From Tolypeutes matacus (lineage: Eukaryota; Chordata; Mammalia; Cingulata; Chlamyphoridae): a DNA stretch of 64,000 nucleotides. Both the position numbers and the translations under genes were made by a program. This document shows, one piece after another, positions 45,491-57,735 of the stretch. Under the pieces are notes generated by a model, which searched no databases, was not told the origin of the DNA, and saw nothing but the letters and a program-made list of their open reading frames with translations. The DNA lies in the NCBI GenBank assembly GCA_026826555.1, contig JAKSZT010054215.1:27045103-27109102 (forward strand), given 5' to 3'. Each line of letters opens with the position of its first letter. The stretch's first letter is position 1.

Positions 45491-48159
45491 CTCTTTCCCG
45501 TTCTCCTCTTTGTGTCTCATCACTCCTGACAGCTTGATGCTGCCAGGCTCTCTTGCCTTAAATACCATGGCCATTCATCTCAGTCTCCACAAAATTGCAC
45601 CTGTTCCATAGCTCATGTCACCTCCCTGGACCTTGAATCCTGGTTCTTGCTCATTGACAAATAACAGAGGGTTTAGAACTCTTCTATTACCCTGCATTTT
45701 TGCAGTGAAGTCAGCTTGAATGAGGGGCAACCCTTAGACCAGGAAAGCCAAGGCAGAAAAATCTTATGCTTATCTTGAAGGTCTGTCTTGTCTGAATAAA
45801 GACACCTGAAGTGTTTTGTCCCCACACAACCAGAGAGGAAGGGAGGCTTATTGTGTTCAGTATAACCAGGGAATTCAGGCCAATTCAAAGACATAGATGG
45901 ACAGACTAGAAGGTAAAGACATTTAGTGGAGAATATGTTCTGTCCCAGGAAATGTACAATTTTACCCAAACATTAAAAAAAAAGATAATCGTGGCCAGGA
46001 GTGATCGACAATAGGTAACATAATTTAGTCTCCTTCTCAGCTGTCTCCCTGTGCCCTGTCTTTAGAAACTACAGGTTTGGTGCAGAAAGAATGAGCTAAG
46101 ATTTGCCCTGGGCAAATAGAGCTGCTTTGTATTTTCCTACCATGCTATATTGTTGAAGAAGTTCTTAAGTATTTTTCTCCCTTTTCAATTCTCAAGGGGA
46201 CAAAAAACAAAAAGAGTTCTCTCCAGTGTACTGTTCTGACTCTCCACTAATAAAACACCCATCTTTCTCTCGGAAATGCTCCTGTGAGAACACTGCTTAC
46301 ATGCTTTCTAAGACATACTCAGCATTATAAATCTGAGGTGACTTCTTTTCCCAGCAGACATCACTTTACTGATATTGATAACATACTGTAAGCATTGAAC
46401 TGACTTAAAAAAAAAAAAAAAAAAAGATACTGAATGCTTGTGACGATTCTGAAGCACTCTAGTTGTTGGGATCAGTGGCTTCAAAGGGAAACATTTTATA
46501 TGTTTTCATAATTTAAAAAGTACATAATTATTGTTAGTCCCATTATTACTTCTGTTGAATAAAATGATGTTTGCCTTTACTCTAGACTTCACTGCTTTTT
46601 ATTCTGCAACATATGCTTTATTGATTTTCCTGTTACTATTATTTCCTTCAATAAGCCATTTTCAAGTAACATGGATTTTCTTCTTTAACTTTTTTTGGGT
46701 TCATTCCTATCCACAACCTTCCCTAGAGCAGAGGGTAAGACTGTGCTGCATTTTTATATTGCTTTTCTTTTCTCTCTTCCTTTTCTCGTTTAACTTCCCC
46801 ATGATATTGTGCATTAGTATTTTTTTGGGGGGGGGGTGGGCAATAAATTACCTTCATTCTTCTTCTCTTGTGTTTAGAATCAATTGAACAGTAAAAAATA
46901 GGAGACAGGCAAATGGAGATCAAAATGGCAGCCTTTATTACTGATAAGCTTCCGGCTTCATATGGTTCCTCCTTGAATTAGACAGACTTAGCCACATAGT
47001 CACAGAGAGCCCCACATAATTGTATGACTCCCTCGCACAAGCAGATTCTCCACGTTCAGCAATTAGAGCATGTGTGTGTGTGTGTGTGTCCTCTGGACTG
47101 GTTCGCCCTAAAAGAGTGAAACAGTAGGAGCAGAGCTCAGTATGTTGCCTTCAAGTATGTTCTGAGCCTAGTTCTTGCTTCCAAACCCATCACTAGACAA
47201 TTTTCTGGCTGTCCCAAGTTGAAGAGTACGTGAGAATAGGGAAAGCAGACAGGAAGTTTCCTCTAATGGAAGTCCCTTGTATGAAACATGAGGGAGTCAC
47301 ACTCTCATGGTACTGGCAGTTGCAGTTCCCAAGAAAAAGTTCATAAAATGTCCCCAGGGCTTTAGTTAATAAAGAAGTAACCAAAGCTCCAACCAAAGGG
47401 AATTACCATCTATTGCCTTCCCCTCTCTATCCTCACACCTGGCACATGTATCATCTAGGTGGGATGTTGAAATTATTCCTCAGAATATGTCAGATTTTGT
47501 GCTTTGGATGTCCACTATTCAAATTAGTTGAACATTTGCAACAAGGTCATAATGGCAATCACTACCCTGATTCTGAAAAACAAAAGGCAATCTTTGTTGA
47601 CTTAGGACCAAAACGAATAATGTGGCTACTGAAAACAGAAGGTAAAATTAAGTAAAATTGTTTTTACCCTTGACTTGCACTTCTCATACTAGGGATGGAA
47701 ATCGAGTTTCTGGAAATTCAGTTGCTGATATTTTACCTTAATTTCTGGAGAGGTGATGTTTTAAAGATTAATCGACTGAAGAGTTAAAGATGAGGCACAG
47801 AATCTCATAATTCCCTTGTCCTCCTCCAAACCCTGGTCTTCAGTACGTATGAAAAAAAACTTCTTACGGAAATAAAGGAGCCTGAGGGTCGACCTGAGAG
47901 TGTAGAAAAATTGTGGGATTCATGGGACACAGGGGACTCAGAAAAATAAGACACAGGTTTGTCTGGGAAGCCTTAAGGCTTTGCCTCTACATATTTCTCT
48001 ATATAGTTGAGCAAGACTCTAATTCTTCCTACTGGAGCCCCATCATGCCTCTTGTTCATACTATTCATTGCATCTTTTTCTCACACTGGGAAAACAAAGT
48101 GATCTTACATGATAAGTATTTAGGTTGTATACCTAAGTAGTTTCAATCTTTTCCAAAGT
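45491..48159. other. Unassigned sequence with microsatellites
   Basis: Holds an A19 run (46407-46425), a G run near 46826-46835 and a (TG)n tract near 47072-47089. The 118-codon frame at 46531-46887 is rich in F, L and I because the DNA is T-rich, and has no known domain. Confidence 0.4.
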
Positions 48160-48370
48160 GTGGTGGTTAATAACACAGGCTCTTGAATCCCACTGCCAAG
48201 TTTCAAATTGCAGTGCCATGATCACGGCAAGTTATTTGACTTTGAGGAGCCTCATTTCCCTCATCCATCAAAAGAGAGAGTGATAGTAACTCCCTCGAGA
48301 TGATTTAATGGATAATGCGTACAAAGGCCTTGTATAGGGCCTCGGGCAGTGTGAGCACACAATCAAATTT
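48160..48370 (+). repeat. MIR SINE remnant
   Basis: Nearly complete sense MIR: 'gtggttaataacacaggctc', 'agttatttgactttgaggag', 'cctcatttccctcatccatc', 'gatgatttaatggataatgc' and 'gtatagggcctcgggcagtg'. Confidence 0.85.
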
Positions 48371-48544
48371 AAAAATAATTAATAGTAGTACAAATATCAT
48401 TGAGGAATAGCAGATAAGTTCACCAAGATGAAAGCGTAGGCAAGAATTGCATATGTATGTACACACATATATATTTAGTTACAAAATATTTTTAAACATA
48501 GGCTAAAAAGACAGGAAATACTATGTCTTAAAAAGCCCTTTAAT

Positions 48545-49149
48545 TACAGCACCCAGATGAATAAATCTTAACATTTTGCCATATTTCCTTCAGACCTTTT
48601 ATTAGAAAAAATTTGGAACTCCATCTGTGCCTCTTCCCCATTCTTTCTCTCTCCCTGTCTTTCTAGATATCTACTAACAACTTGGAGTTGGTATGTGCTC
48701 TTTTTACCACAATTTTATACATTATCAATAGAATAAAGTTTTTGGTAGCATAGTATATATACCTTTCAGCAACTTTTAAAAATTAAAAATAAATTTATCC
48801 ATATTTATACATATAACTTTAAGATATTAGTTTTCATTCTTGAATAGTATCCCACTGTAACTCACATTTTGTCAAGGCTTCTGTTTATGATATTAAAGCT
48901 GGTTGTGATTTTTGTCTTATTTCAAAGCTGCTGGGATCATTCTTGATCATGCTCCTTTAGATACATAAGCTAGACTTTAATTAAAAGTTTCATAGCAATT
49001 TGCATGCCCACCATTAATAAATAGAATTGTCAGATTTTAAAAATTTGCCAATCTGATGAATGTGAATTGGCATCCCATTTTGTATTTGCTCATATTTATC
49101 TGATTATTAATTAAGCTGTGCAGCTGTTCACCTGTTCATTTCTTCTTTT
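48545..49149 (-). repeat. Old L1, 3' UTR and ORF2 end (left part)
   Basis: Antisense old L1 with 'aacattttgccatatttcct', 'ttgcatgcccaccattaata' and 'tttgccaatctgatgaatgt'. Interrupted at 49150 by a DAS SINE, after which the same L1 continues. Confidence 0.75.
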
Positions 49150-49331
49150 TTTTTTTTTTTAAAGATTTTATTTATTTATTCATTTATCCCCCCCTTGCTG
49201 CTTGTGCTCGCTGGGTAAGCTAACCACGCCGTGCGGGCGGGCTTGCCTTCACCAGGAGGCCCCGGGAACCGAACCCCGGGCCTCCCATATGGTAAACGGG
49301 AGCCCTACTGATTGAGCCACAGCCGCTTCCC
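49150..49331 (-). mobile_element. Monomeric DAS-type SINE
   Basis: Minus-strand SINE with one tRNA-like head (B-box-like 'ggttcggttcc' in sense, near 49270) and an A-rich tail (T-run on the plus strand at 49150-49160). Exact 13-bp target-site duplications 'catttcttctttt' flank it (49137-49149 and 49332-49344). The CpG-rich body (near 49220-49270) suggests it is younger than its surroundings. Confidence 0.9.
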
Positions 49332-49344
49332 CATTTCTTCTTTT

Positions 49345-49890
49345 ATGGACTGCCAATTCCTAACCTTTGCCTGTTTTCCATTGTGCTAATTTATTTTCTT
49401 TTCTTGATTCTAGAGGTTTTCAATCTATTCTGAATATTATATCTTTGTTGCTTATATTTAAATATTTAACTGTTTTTATTTTTGTAATATAGAAATTTTA
49501 CATTATAAACAGTATTTTCATCTGTTCCTTTATGGTTTGTGCTTTATATGCTTAAGCATTGTTTCCTATTCCCATACCGTAACAATATTTTCTATTTTTT
49601 CTACATATTTCAAGTTTTGTTTTTTCATACTTAGACCTTTCATCTACTTGGAACCCACTTTTGTAAGCAATACAAGACTGGGATTTAATCTGTTTTTATT
49701 TTTCTGCCTTTTTTGGTAACCATTAGGCTGAGAAACATTTATTGAGTAGTCTCTGGTGACTCAAAATGCATGGTGCAATATATCAAGTGTGGAGATGTGC
49801 AGGGGGCAGTTTATGGTTCTTTATTTTGTTCCATTGCTCTTTATTTTCTATTCTTGAGCTAATACCATACTCAAGCATGATTTTTTTTGT
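49345..49890 (-). repeat. Old L1, ORF2 region (right part)
   Basis: Continues the L1 broken by the SINE: 'tgctaatttattttcttttc', 'tgttcctttatggtttgtgc', 'cttagacctttcatctactt' and 'ttattttgttccattgctct' follow the antisense ORF2 order. Very diverged. Confidence 0.7.
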
Positions 49891-49909
49891 ATCGGACTTA
49901 TCATTGTCC

Positions 49910-50165
49910 TCATCATAAGCATTTACTGAATGTCTACTATGTGCCATGTCTGGAGCTATTTTGTTTAAATCTTTTATCATATTCAATTTCCATAGCAGCC
50001 TAATGAAGCAAGTGTTACCTTTATAATAAAGAAGAGAAAACTGGGGCTTTATGGTATTAAAACTTGCCCAAGGTTATATACTCCTGGAAGTGGGAGAGCT
50101 TGGTTCAAACTCAGCTTCGCCTACCTGCAATGCTTGTTTTCTGAACCATCAATGATACACTGCCT
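49910..50165 (-). repeat. MIR SINE remnant
   Basis: Antisense MIR: 'tactgaatgtctactatgtg', 'aagagaaaactggggcttta', 'aaaacttgcccaaggttata', 'gggagagcttggttcaaact'. Confidence 0.85.
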
Positions 50166-50184
50166 CCATGGACAAGACTTTTAG

Positions 50185-50370
50185 GTATCATCTGGTCTCA
50201 CTGTTCTCTGCATTGACTACACATGAGACTCATCCCGGAAGTTTTTCAGAAGTATTAATGACCATACCCCAACTCATACAAATTAAGTAGAAATCCAGGG
50301 ATCAAGGTTAGGCATTCTCATTTTTAAAATGCTCCCTGGATTCTCATGGACATTCAGGATTGAAAACCAG
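50185..50370 (+). repeat. MER5-type hAT DNA transposon remnant
   Basis: 'ctgcattgactacacatgag', 'agtagaaatccagggatcaa' and 'aggcattctcatttttaaaa' follow the MER5 consensus order. Ends are eroded. Confidence 0.65.
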
Positions 50371-50384
50371 CTATTTAGACTACT

Positions 50385-50510
50385 ATACTTATTTTACTGA
50401 TGAGAAAATTGAGGCTGAAAGATGGAAAGTAACTTTCCCCAGATCTCATACCAGTTTACTGACAGAACAAGGGCTACAACCCAATTACTTAGATTCTTAG
50501 TCCAATGGTC
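50385..50510 (-). repeat. MIR-type SINE fragment
   Basis: 'actgatgagaaaattgaggc', 'agtaactttccccagatctc' and 'cttagtccaatggtctcttc' in antisense MIR order. Confidence 0.65.
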
Positions 50511-51159
50511 TCTTCATGAGACCATACAGCTTCTCATTGTTATTTACCTGAACTGGTGGATGAAGAAATTCTCCAAAGAATTCTCAATATTACAGTCCAA
50601 GACCCAGGATCCTAAATGTGTCAAAGTCTGAGGCCAGGGCAAGGAAGGAGAAAAGTAAAGCTGACGAGGATCAGCTGTCCCTATGGCTGTGGGTGGCCAG
50701 TAGCCATCTATTTGATATAAAGTCAGGGGACCAGGAGTCCCCTCTCTCTACAAGTAAACCTACTCACAGTTTTTCCAAGTTTGCTCTCTTGCTTACTTCC
50801 CACCAAATTTCCTCTAATATGGTTTACTTGACGATGAGAAATAAAGCTATAAAATAACCTTGCATAAGTATCCCACTGACTTGAGTACAATCCAAATCCT
50901 TTTCCAGGAGCAGACATTTGAGAAAGGAGATAAGAAAGCTCAAAATCAGAAGGCACAAATGGAGAATATGAGAAGAGGAAGGACAAACTTATTGGTACCT
51001 TAATATTGCCTACGTTCACTACAAAGGAAAGACACTACTTAGGAGTGTCCACATAGGGACTGCAACTGTACCTGGGTAGAAATCCTCAAGTGAGAATGAG
51101 AAGAAGCACTTCTTTTGTATGCTATGGGGAGAATCTTACCCCTGAAATTTCTTTAACCA
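50511..51159. other. Unassigned sequence
   Basis: No gene or repeat recognised. The 98-codon minus frame 50723-51019 has no known domain. Confidence 0.4.
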
Positions 51160-51345
51160 TTTTTAGTGGAAAATTGCAAACTCACACCCAAAACAGAGAG
51201 GATAGTATAATAAATGCTTATGCATCCAGTCTTCAATATTATTGCTTTTGCTGTCATTTTTCTTGTTATTTTGTAATCTTGACATATGGTTTTGAGCTTT
51301 TCTTTTCTAGATGCCCAGGGAGGTATCAAAGTAGTAATTCCTGAA
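51160..51345 (-). repeat. Old L1 3' UTR fragment
   Basis: 'aacagagaggatagtataat', 'cttatgcatccagtcttcaa' and 'ttgtaatcttgacatatggt' resemble antisense old L1 3' UTR. Confidence 0.45.
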
Positions 51346-52539
51346 GAGAGATTCAGGGCTTCAGAAATATAAGGTGTGTTCTTAACTTTAGGCATAAGTC
51401 AAAGAACACATTTCAAGGGCTTAACTCTAACTATACGCTGTCCTTGACTTTGATGCATTCTGTTTTCATACAATCCATTCATTTGTACATTACACATCAA
51501 CAGCCCAAACTAGGTTTCACATGCTAAATTTGACCTTCCATACATAGCTGATAAGCTGAAATGTTCAGGTAGCACATATGCTTTCTGACTTCCAACCACT
51601 AGTATACTTTTGGCAGCATATTTGTATAGCAGTGTTTGTGTGTTTTGAATATTTTATTGCCTTCTGTCCTCATTATTTTATAAAAACAAATGGAAGATGA
51701 AAATGCTGATACAAGACATGTAGATCTCATAAACTTAATATAGTTGAGACAAAGATGGAATCATTGTGAATGCCAAAAGTGGTAAATCAACAAAACACTC
51801 ATTGGGCTCATGCCAGTCAAGTGTTTGTTCAGTTGTGAATAAAAAGATAACAAACCAGAATATATTCGAAATTCTAGAAGTAAAGCATAGAAATGTGGGT
51901 GAAAAGCAAAATATAATTGAGAACTTTTCAGATCTTTGTATCTGGACCCACCATCCTCTACCCTTAAAATATGTAATTCTATTGTTTAGCTTTTATACAT
52001 TTGACATTGATACTCTTTATTAAGAATGCATTATTCATTTAAATGGGAGATTTCATACACAGCACTTATAAGCCAAAAATGTGAGCTATCATATAATTAC
52101 AAAAATTTTTCTGAATGCTGGGATAAGGGTAGTACAAAATTTTCTTGGTCTATAAAGTAACACATGTACACTCATATGTGGACTCAGAACCTTGGCTCAT
52201 CTATTCCATTCATATCCATAAAGTGTTGTGAAAGTGTATGGCTGGCCTACATGATAGCAATCTCAACAATAAAGAGATGACTACCCCCCAGATGTTCGCT
52301 CTATAAACCATTATGAATGCTCATTGATCACAACCACATTTTTATATACTGTATTCTCATCCAAGGAACTCCTACATCTCCTGTCCCACATGTACTTCAC
52401 CACTCCTTCTTTAAGAAGATGATTCATTTATTTCAATATCCTTGAAATAAATGATATTTATTTCATGCCTAAGATATATCTATTGAATGGAGTCTCATTT
52501 GTTGATACAAAACCTATAAAATATTTCTAATAATTCATT
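51346..52539. other. Unassigned AT-rich sequence
   Basis: Nothing recognised. Confidence 0.4.
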
Positions 52540-52890
52540 CATTAATCCAGTCACTTATTCAACATTTATTGAGCATTATTGTGTGCCATTCTCTTGGCCT
52601 AAAGAAAGATGGCAAAACATTGTTTCACACCTTTCTATCTAGAAAGGGATATTGACACATAAACTACAAATTTACTGTAAAGCAGAACTAAAAACAATGC
52701 AATTAAAAGAAATATATCATTGGCAGATAGAGAAAAAAAAAAAAAAAAAACTAAATCCAACTAGGGGTGCCAGAGTGAAAACCATAGAGGAGGTAGCAAT
52801 TGAACTGGGCCTTAAAACAAGGAGTAGAATTTTCAGTAAGCAAGGTGAAGGAGGCTTTATTTTCACAATTTGGAGAATAGAGGTTTAGAA
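52540..52890 (-). repeat. Probable L2 fragments, antisense
   Basis: 'aacatttattgagcattatt' and 'gtgtgccattctcttggcct' (52560-52600), then 'ttgaactgggccttaaaaca' (52799-52818), fit antisense L2. An A-run lies at about 52733-52750. Confidence 0.5.
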
Positions 52891-53295
52891 AAATTATTCT
52901 CAGCAGAGCTTCAAAAAATCTTTTTAAATATATGGGTGAATTAGAGATAAAGTAAGGAAATAACATGACAAAAAGAAGCAAGGACAGCATGAATTCATAA
53001 AAGAGAGTGAAACTGAAGTAGACATTATCTACTGGTCAATGATGACCTAGAGCTATGAAGTAAGAGGAGGGCTTGGGGAATGGAGAGTGGGTGGCATGCA
53101 AGCCTAAGGTACAAGGTTGCAATAAAAGAAAAAATAAAAACTTGGATAAAGTAGGTTTACCAAAGGACAATACATTCAGCATGTAAATTAGGAAAAGCTG
53201 CTGTACCTCATAGAGACACTGTGGAATTTTTGTAACTGGACTGACTGGACCACATTCTACTCTGGAGGAATGAAATTTCAATCCAAGTTATTCTG

Positions 53296-53348
53296 TATAT
53301 GTATCTATATCAGTATATCTATATATCTACAGCTCTATCTATCCATCA

Positions 53349-53398
<50 letters not shown>

Positions 53399-53455
53399 CC
53401 TCTCTCTGTCTCTCTCTCCGTCTGTCTCTCTATCTCACTCTCTCTCTCTTTCTCC
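53296..53455. repeat. Microsatellite: ATCT-rich then long (CT)n
   Basis: ATCT/ATAT-rich sequence to about 53350, then about 100 bp of CT repeats with occasional GT and CC interruptions. Confidence 0.95.
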
Positions 53456-53632
53456 CTACTTATTACGGGACATTGGAGGTATGTACCCCAGGTAAACATG
53501 GGAAGAATGCATTGCCCTTAATGAAGCCTTGATTTGGACTTACTCCTAGGCCCATAAATTCCCATTTTTTAAGCCAAGCCATTGCATGATATTTGCTTGA
53601 GAAGCCAAAGGAAACTAAAACACCCATGTAAC

Positions 53633-53714
53633 TGTGTGTGTGTGTGTGTGTGTGTGTATATACACACATACACACTATATATACTGTATATGCGTGTGTG
53701 TGTGTGTGTGTGTG
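53633..53714. repeat. Compound (TG)n-(TA/CA)-(TG)n microsatellite
   Basis: TG repeat, then TATATACACACATACACAC, then TATATACTGTATATGC, then TG repeat. TG and CA arms are mutually complementary, so the tract is partly self-complementary. Confidence 0.95.
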
Positions 53715-53749
53715 GAGTAGTAGATAGGTTAAACAATAAATAAATAAAT

Positions 53750-54245
53750 TAAATGCAGAATAAAAGAGAAATAGTGAACTAAAGGTTAAAACTAAGGAAA
53801 TAACCCAAAGTACATGATAAATAAAATCCCTCAAAACACATGACAAACTAGAAATTATAAAGAGAATTTATGAGGCAAGGCAATAGGCCAGAGGCAATAT
53901 TCAAAGACAAAGATAATGGATAAGAATTTTTCAGAGTTGATGAAATGCACCAGAATCCCAACACCTCTAAGCATGATAAATTAAATTAAATTAAATTAAT
54001 AATTAGATATATAATAAGATTATAAGATGCAAAAGAAAATAAGTAATCTTAAACTATAAGCAAAGGGAAAAGAAAAATCACCTTAAAGGAATGACACTTA
54101 TACTGACAGTTAATTTCTCAGTAACAACCTTAGAAACTATAAGCAGTAAAACAACTTCAAAGAATTAAGAGAAAATAACTGTCAGCTCAGAATTCCATGT
54201 ACAACAAACCTATATTTCAAGAATGAATGTGAGACTTTGGACTTC
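53750..54245 (+). repeat. Old L1 ORF1 C-terminal remnant
   Basis: Sense order of old L1 ORF1: 'aatggataagaatttttcag', 'aggaatgacacttatactga', 'gttaatttctcagtaacaac', 'aactgtcagctcagaattcc'. A (TTAAA)n expansion lies at about 53980-54000. No open frame survives. Confidence 0.65.
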
Positions 54246-54317
54246 CTCTTATGGGGCAGAAAGCTGGGAAAGATCATCACTTTCATCCTTAAAACATCAA
54301 AAATCACTGAACTTTGG

Positions 54318-55048
54318 ATATTGTTCAATAAAGATGAATATTCTGGTTTAAATCATCATTATTGTTCCCTATAAGTAGACTAATTTGAAAAAGGTTTACT
54401 CCTCTAAACGATTATAGAGTATTCTCATTAATGATATCTATACTTCTAGGAAATTATGCTATAGTAGAATCCTTTAATTTTGGAAAGACTGATGGATCCA
54501 TGAATTGGATTACCATGCTACATTAAAAGGAATGGAGTATGTTTTAATAAAGAGGAAAATAGGTCCAAAATAGTGGATGCTTGGGTTGTATAGAGAGAGT
54601 TGTGCTCAAGGTATTATAATATACAGAGTTCAGACTCTCCAGATTATGTCTTTCCTTTAAAATCAGAATGGTCCCTCTATGTTTATATTTGAAATATTCA
54701 TAGGAAAAACTTGAAAGAAAAAGAAAACCATATGGAAAGATGTCCAACACAAAGCAAGATATATTCAATCAAAATATGAATGTACAAAATAAAAGAGAGA
54801 TGGAAATGAAATAGTAGCTATGCAGGGCAGGAAAAGCATAGAGAGATTGAGGGATGGTTATTAAGGAGTGGAGGTTTTTTGTTTATCTCTTTTCCATTGT
54901 TTATTACTATTATTATTGCAATGATGAAAATGCTGTAATAGTGATTGAGTTGATGAATGCACAGCTATGTGATTATACCAAATAGCATTGATTATACACT
55001 TTGGATGGATTGTATGCTTCATTAATACGTATCAATAAAATTGATTTT
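54318..55048 (+). mobile_element. 5'-truncated L1-type 3' end insertion
   Basis: About 730 bp ending 'caataaaattgattttaaaa'. It is flanked by 'aaaaatcactgaact(t/a)tgg' at 54299-54317 and 55049-55067 (one mismatch). The last 200 bp ('attgagggatggttatt', 'gttgatgaatgcacagctat', 'tacactttggatggattgta') resemble L1/HAL1 3' UTR ends. Confidence 0.75.
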
Positions 55049-55067
55049 AAAAATCACTGAACTATGG

Positions 55068-55562
55068 CAAATTCACAGCTTTTCTTGAAGTTACCAGAGA
55101 GCTGAGGTTTCAGGGGAGCCAGCTAACCAAAAGTCTAAGGAAAGACAGATACCTCCAAGAAGAAATGGGAGACAAGAGCTTTCTACTGGGGTTAGATGCT
55201 TCAGGATGTCACCGCTAAGAATACAGTTTAAAATGTTTTAATGAATTGTTGAAGGACAATTGTGAGATAGAATGCTAATATAAAAACCCTGGGTGCTAAA
55301 TACAAGGGGATGATGGTGATGGCGGTGGTAGTGGTGATAGTGGTGGTGGAATTTGCGCCCATGTGTTGGCTATTCTTCATAGACTTCACTATGTGTTCAC
55401 CAGAAAGATTCGTGACAAGATGAGAATCCTGAAAAAGCCTTTGTCATGGTGCTTATTTAGGGACAGAGAAGAGGAGTCACTGTGAAGAGGGGGCATAGAG
55501 TCCCACCCAGATCCTTTCTTCCTAAGAACACAAGTGACTATCTACTGGAACTGGGGGAACAG

Positions 55563-55594
<32 letters not shown>

Positions 55595-56255
55595 AGGGAA
55601 AGAGGCAGAAACATGTCCTGGACCCAGAACATTAAAGCTATTCTATAGCTGTGGTTGAGGCAAAATCACTGAGAAGGCCCTACCCCTGTGACTAAAGAAT
55701 ATAGTGCCCACCTAACACTGAGGCTGAATCAAAACAAAGAGTACATCCATTCTGACCTTCTAGGTTAACCTTATCGCTAACAACTGTGTAAAAAGTAACA
55801 GCAGGCTACTTTTGGGATAGGGCCAGAGAATGCGAAGTGACCTTTTCTGAGGTATGGGAAGAAAGGGCAAACCTGAAGTTGAGGTTGTAGCAGAAATTGA
55901 GACTAACCCTTTGTCAAACAAACCTCCCTTGAAATACAGGGAACAATGGAGAATTTAAAGTCTGTGGATCACTGAGGTAAACCACAGCAACAACAAAACT
56001 ATGAAACGCAGCTCAACTCCTCTTTAGCTTAATTTAACCTCCATATTATAGGCTTGGCAGAAGGAAATACATCCACATTTCCAGAAACACACACTATTGA
56101 CCTCAGTTTCCACTGAACTATAAATGATGTCTAGCTTTCAACACAAAATTATGATATGCCAAGAATATAGAAAATAAACAACCCCCCCCACACACACACA
56201 CTGTCAACAGACAAAATAATCAACAGAATCAGACTGAAATATGTCACAGGTGTTG
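55068..56255 (+). repeat. Old L1 5' region
   Basis: Sense 5' UTR-like sequence leading into an ORF1 relict: 'aacaaaactatgaaacgcag', 'gaactataaatgatgtctag', 'gtcaacagacaaaataatca'. An A31 run (55563-55593) and a GGT/GAT-rich tract (55308-55350) lie within. Confidence 0.6.
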
Positions 56256-56830
56256 GAACTCTCAGGGAATTTAAAAGAATTATGGTGAATATATTAAGGG
56301 CTCTGATGGAAAAGGTGTACAACATGAATGACCAGAAAGATGGAAACTATAAGAAAGAATCAAATGGAAATGCTAAAATCATGCTTTTGATGGGCTTATC
56401 AGTCAAGTTGACACACTTCAGGAAACAATGAACTTGAAGATATGTTAATAGAAATTACTCAGACTGAAACAGAGAACACAGTAAACCAAAATAAGACAAA
56501 AAAAAAAAAAATTAAGATGCTGAATAGAGTAACTGAAAGCTGTGGAACAATGTCAAAGTATCTAATATATGTATAATTAGAATCCTAGAAGAAGAAGCGA
56601 GAGAAAATCACAAGAGAAAAGTTGGAGGAATGAACATAAAATAAGGACATTTTTAGACAAGCAAAACAGTTTATTATAACAAAGCCTTATAGATTATAAA
56701 CACGTATTTCATGAAGAAGAAAAATTGACACAGAAAGATCTGAAATGTTAGAAATACTTGTAAGGGGAAAAAAGGGGAAACATGCAGAAAATTACCAAAA
56801 ATAATGCTATAAAACTATAAAATAATTGTC
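56256..56830 (+). pseudogene. Old L1 ORF1 relict
   Basis: 'gggctctgatggaaaaggtg', 'agaatcaaatggaaatgcta', 'gatgggcttatcagtcaagt' and 'gaacttgaagatatgttaat' run in the order of L1 ORF1 coding sequence. The DNA is full of stops and deletions, and no domain can be translated. Confidence 0.75.
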
Positions 56831-56939
56831 TAATTTCTGAGCATAAAATATTGACTTGAAATCATGGCCAAATATAGCATATAAGTTGGAAGGGGTTTGT
56901 GCCTAAAATCAATTTATTGCCTCTAGTTCCACATCCATC

Positions 56940-57735
56940 CTTCTTTGCCTGCTCTGCGATAATGGAAGTAAGCTTTGTATATATTCCCTCTTTGCCAACT
57001 GGCACAATGTTAAACCTTGTCAACAGAAGCCACAGGAGGAACTTGTTCTAGTGTGCCTGGCTCACCATGGTCCTGTAAGATGCAGCTTTCTTTTCTCCTC
57101 AGTACCAGCAGAGTACACTTTCTCCAGCACTTGGGTTCTGTATAGAGTGGCTTCTCCAGATACCAGTTCCTGCAGTGTGAGGTGGTTAGCAGTGGCCTGA
57201 AGCCAGCAGTTTCCCCCAGTACTTCCCATGACTTCACTGTGGCATGCCAACAGCAAATGCCACCCTACAGCCAGCCTCCAGAAGCACCAGCACAACCTTA
57301 GGTGACTTTGCAGGGAGTTTTGTGGCATAGCATCTCCCTGTGATAGTTTCCTCCAGGATCCCTTTGAGTGACTTGTGATGAGTTTTCAGATGTGGACACT
57401 CCCTGTGAACAGCTTCCTTCAGCACCCCAGAGGGCAGGGTCGATTTCCACCAAGTCCTACCAGTGAAGTATCTCGGTGGCTTCTCTGACATCCATGGTCT
57501 CTCCAACCAGGGCTCAATGCAGGAGGGTGGGAAGGGCTTTGCCTCAGGTGCTTTATTACAGCCATGGGGATAGCGACCTCTCCCCATATCTGCAATTCCT
57601 AATCTCTTTACAGTCCTCCTTAGTGCTTACTATGCAATTTCCCATAACACCAACCCCTGTTCATAATTCTTTATATTAAACTTTTTCTGTTCAAATTACT
57701 CAGTGGTTTCTCTCTCCTAATTAGATGCTGCTTAA
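56940..57735 (+). repeat. Possible ancient LTR, class uncertain
   Basis: GC-richer block inside the old L1. It ends 'attaaactttttctgttcaa' then 'ctcagtggtttctctctcct', a pattern common at the 3' end of old mammalian LTRs. Minus-strand frames of 75-117 codons cross it but show no domain. Confidence 0.35.

Noticed and set aside
46531..46887. 118-codon hydrophobic frame resembling a membrane protein
   Set aside because: The hydrophobicity comes from T-rich DNA (TTT, CTT and ATT codons). There is no homology that I recognise and no conserved motif.
53270..53532. Frames encoding Ser-Leu repeats
   Set aside because: Direct translation of the (CT)n microsatellite.
55563..55593. A31 run as the tail of a processed pseudogene
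   Set aside because: Sequence to its left is L1 5' region-like, and no gene-derived sequence or flanking duplication was seen.
57234..57587. 117-codon minus-strand frame as a possible gene
   Set aside because: No domain, no splice or start context, and it lies in a probable old LTR. Kept only as a low-interest finding.
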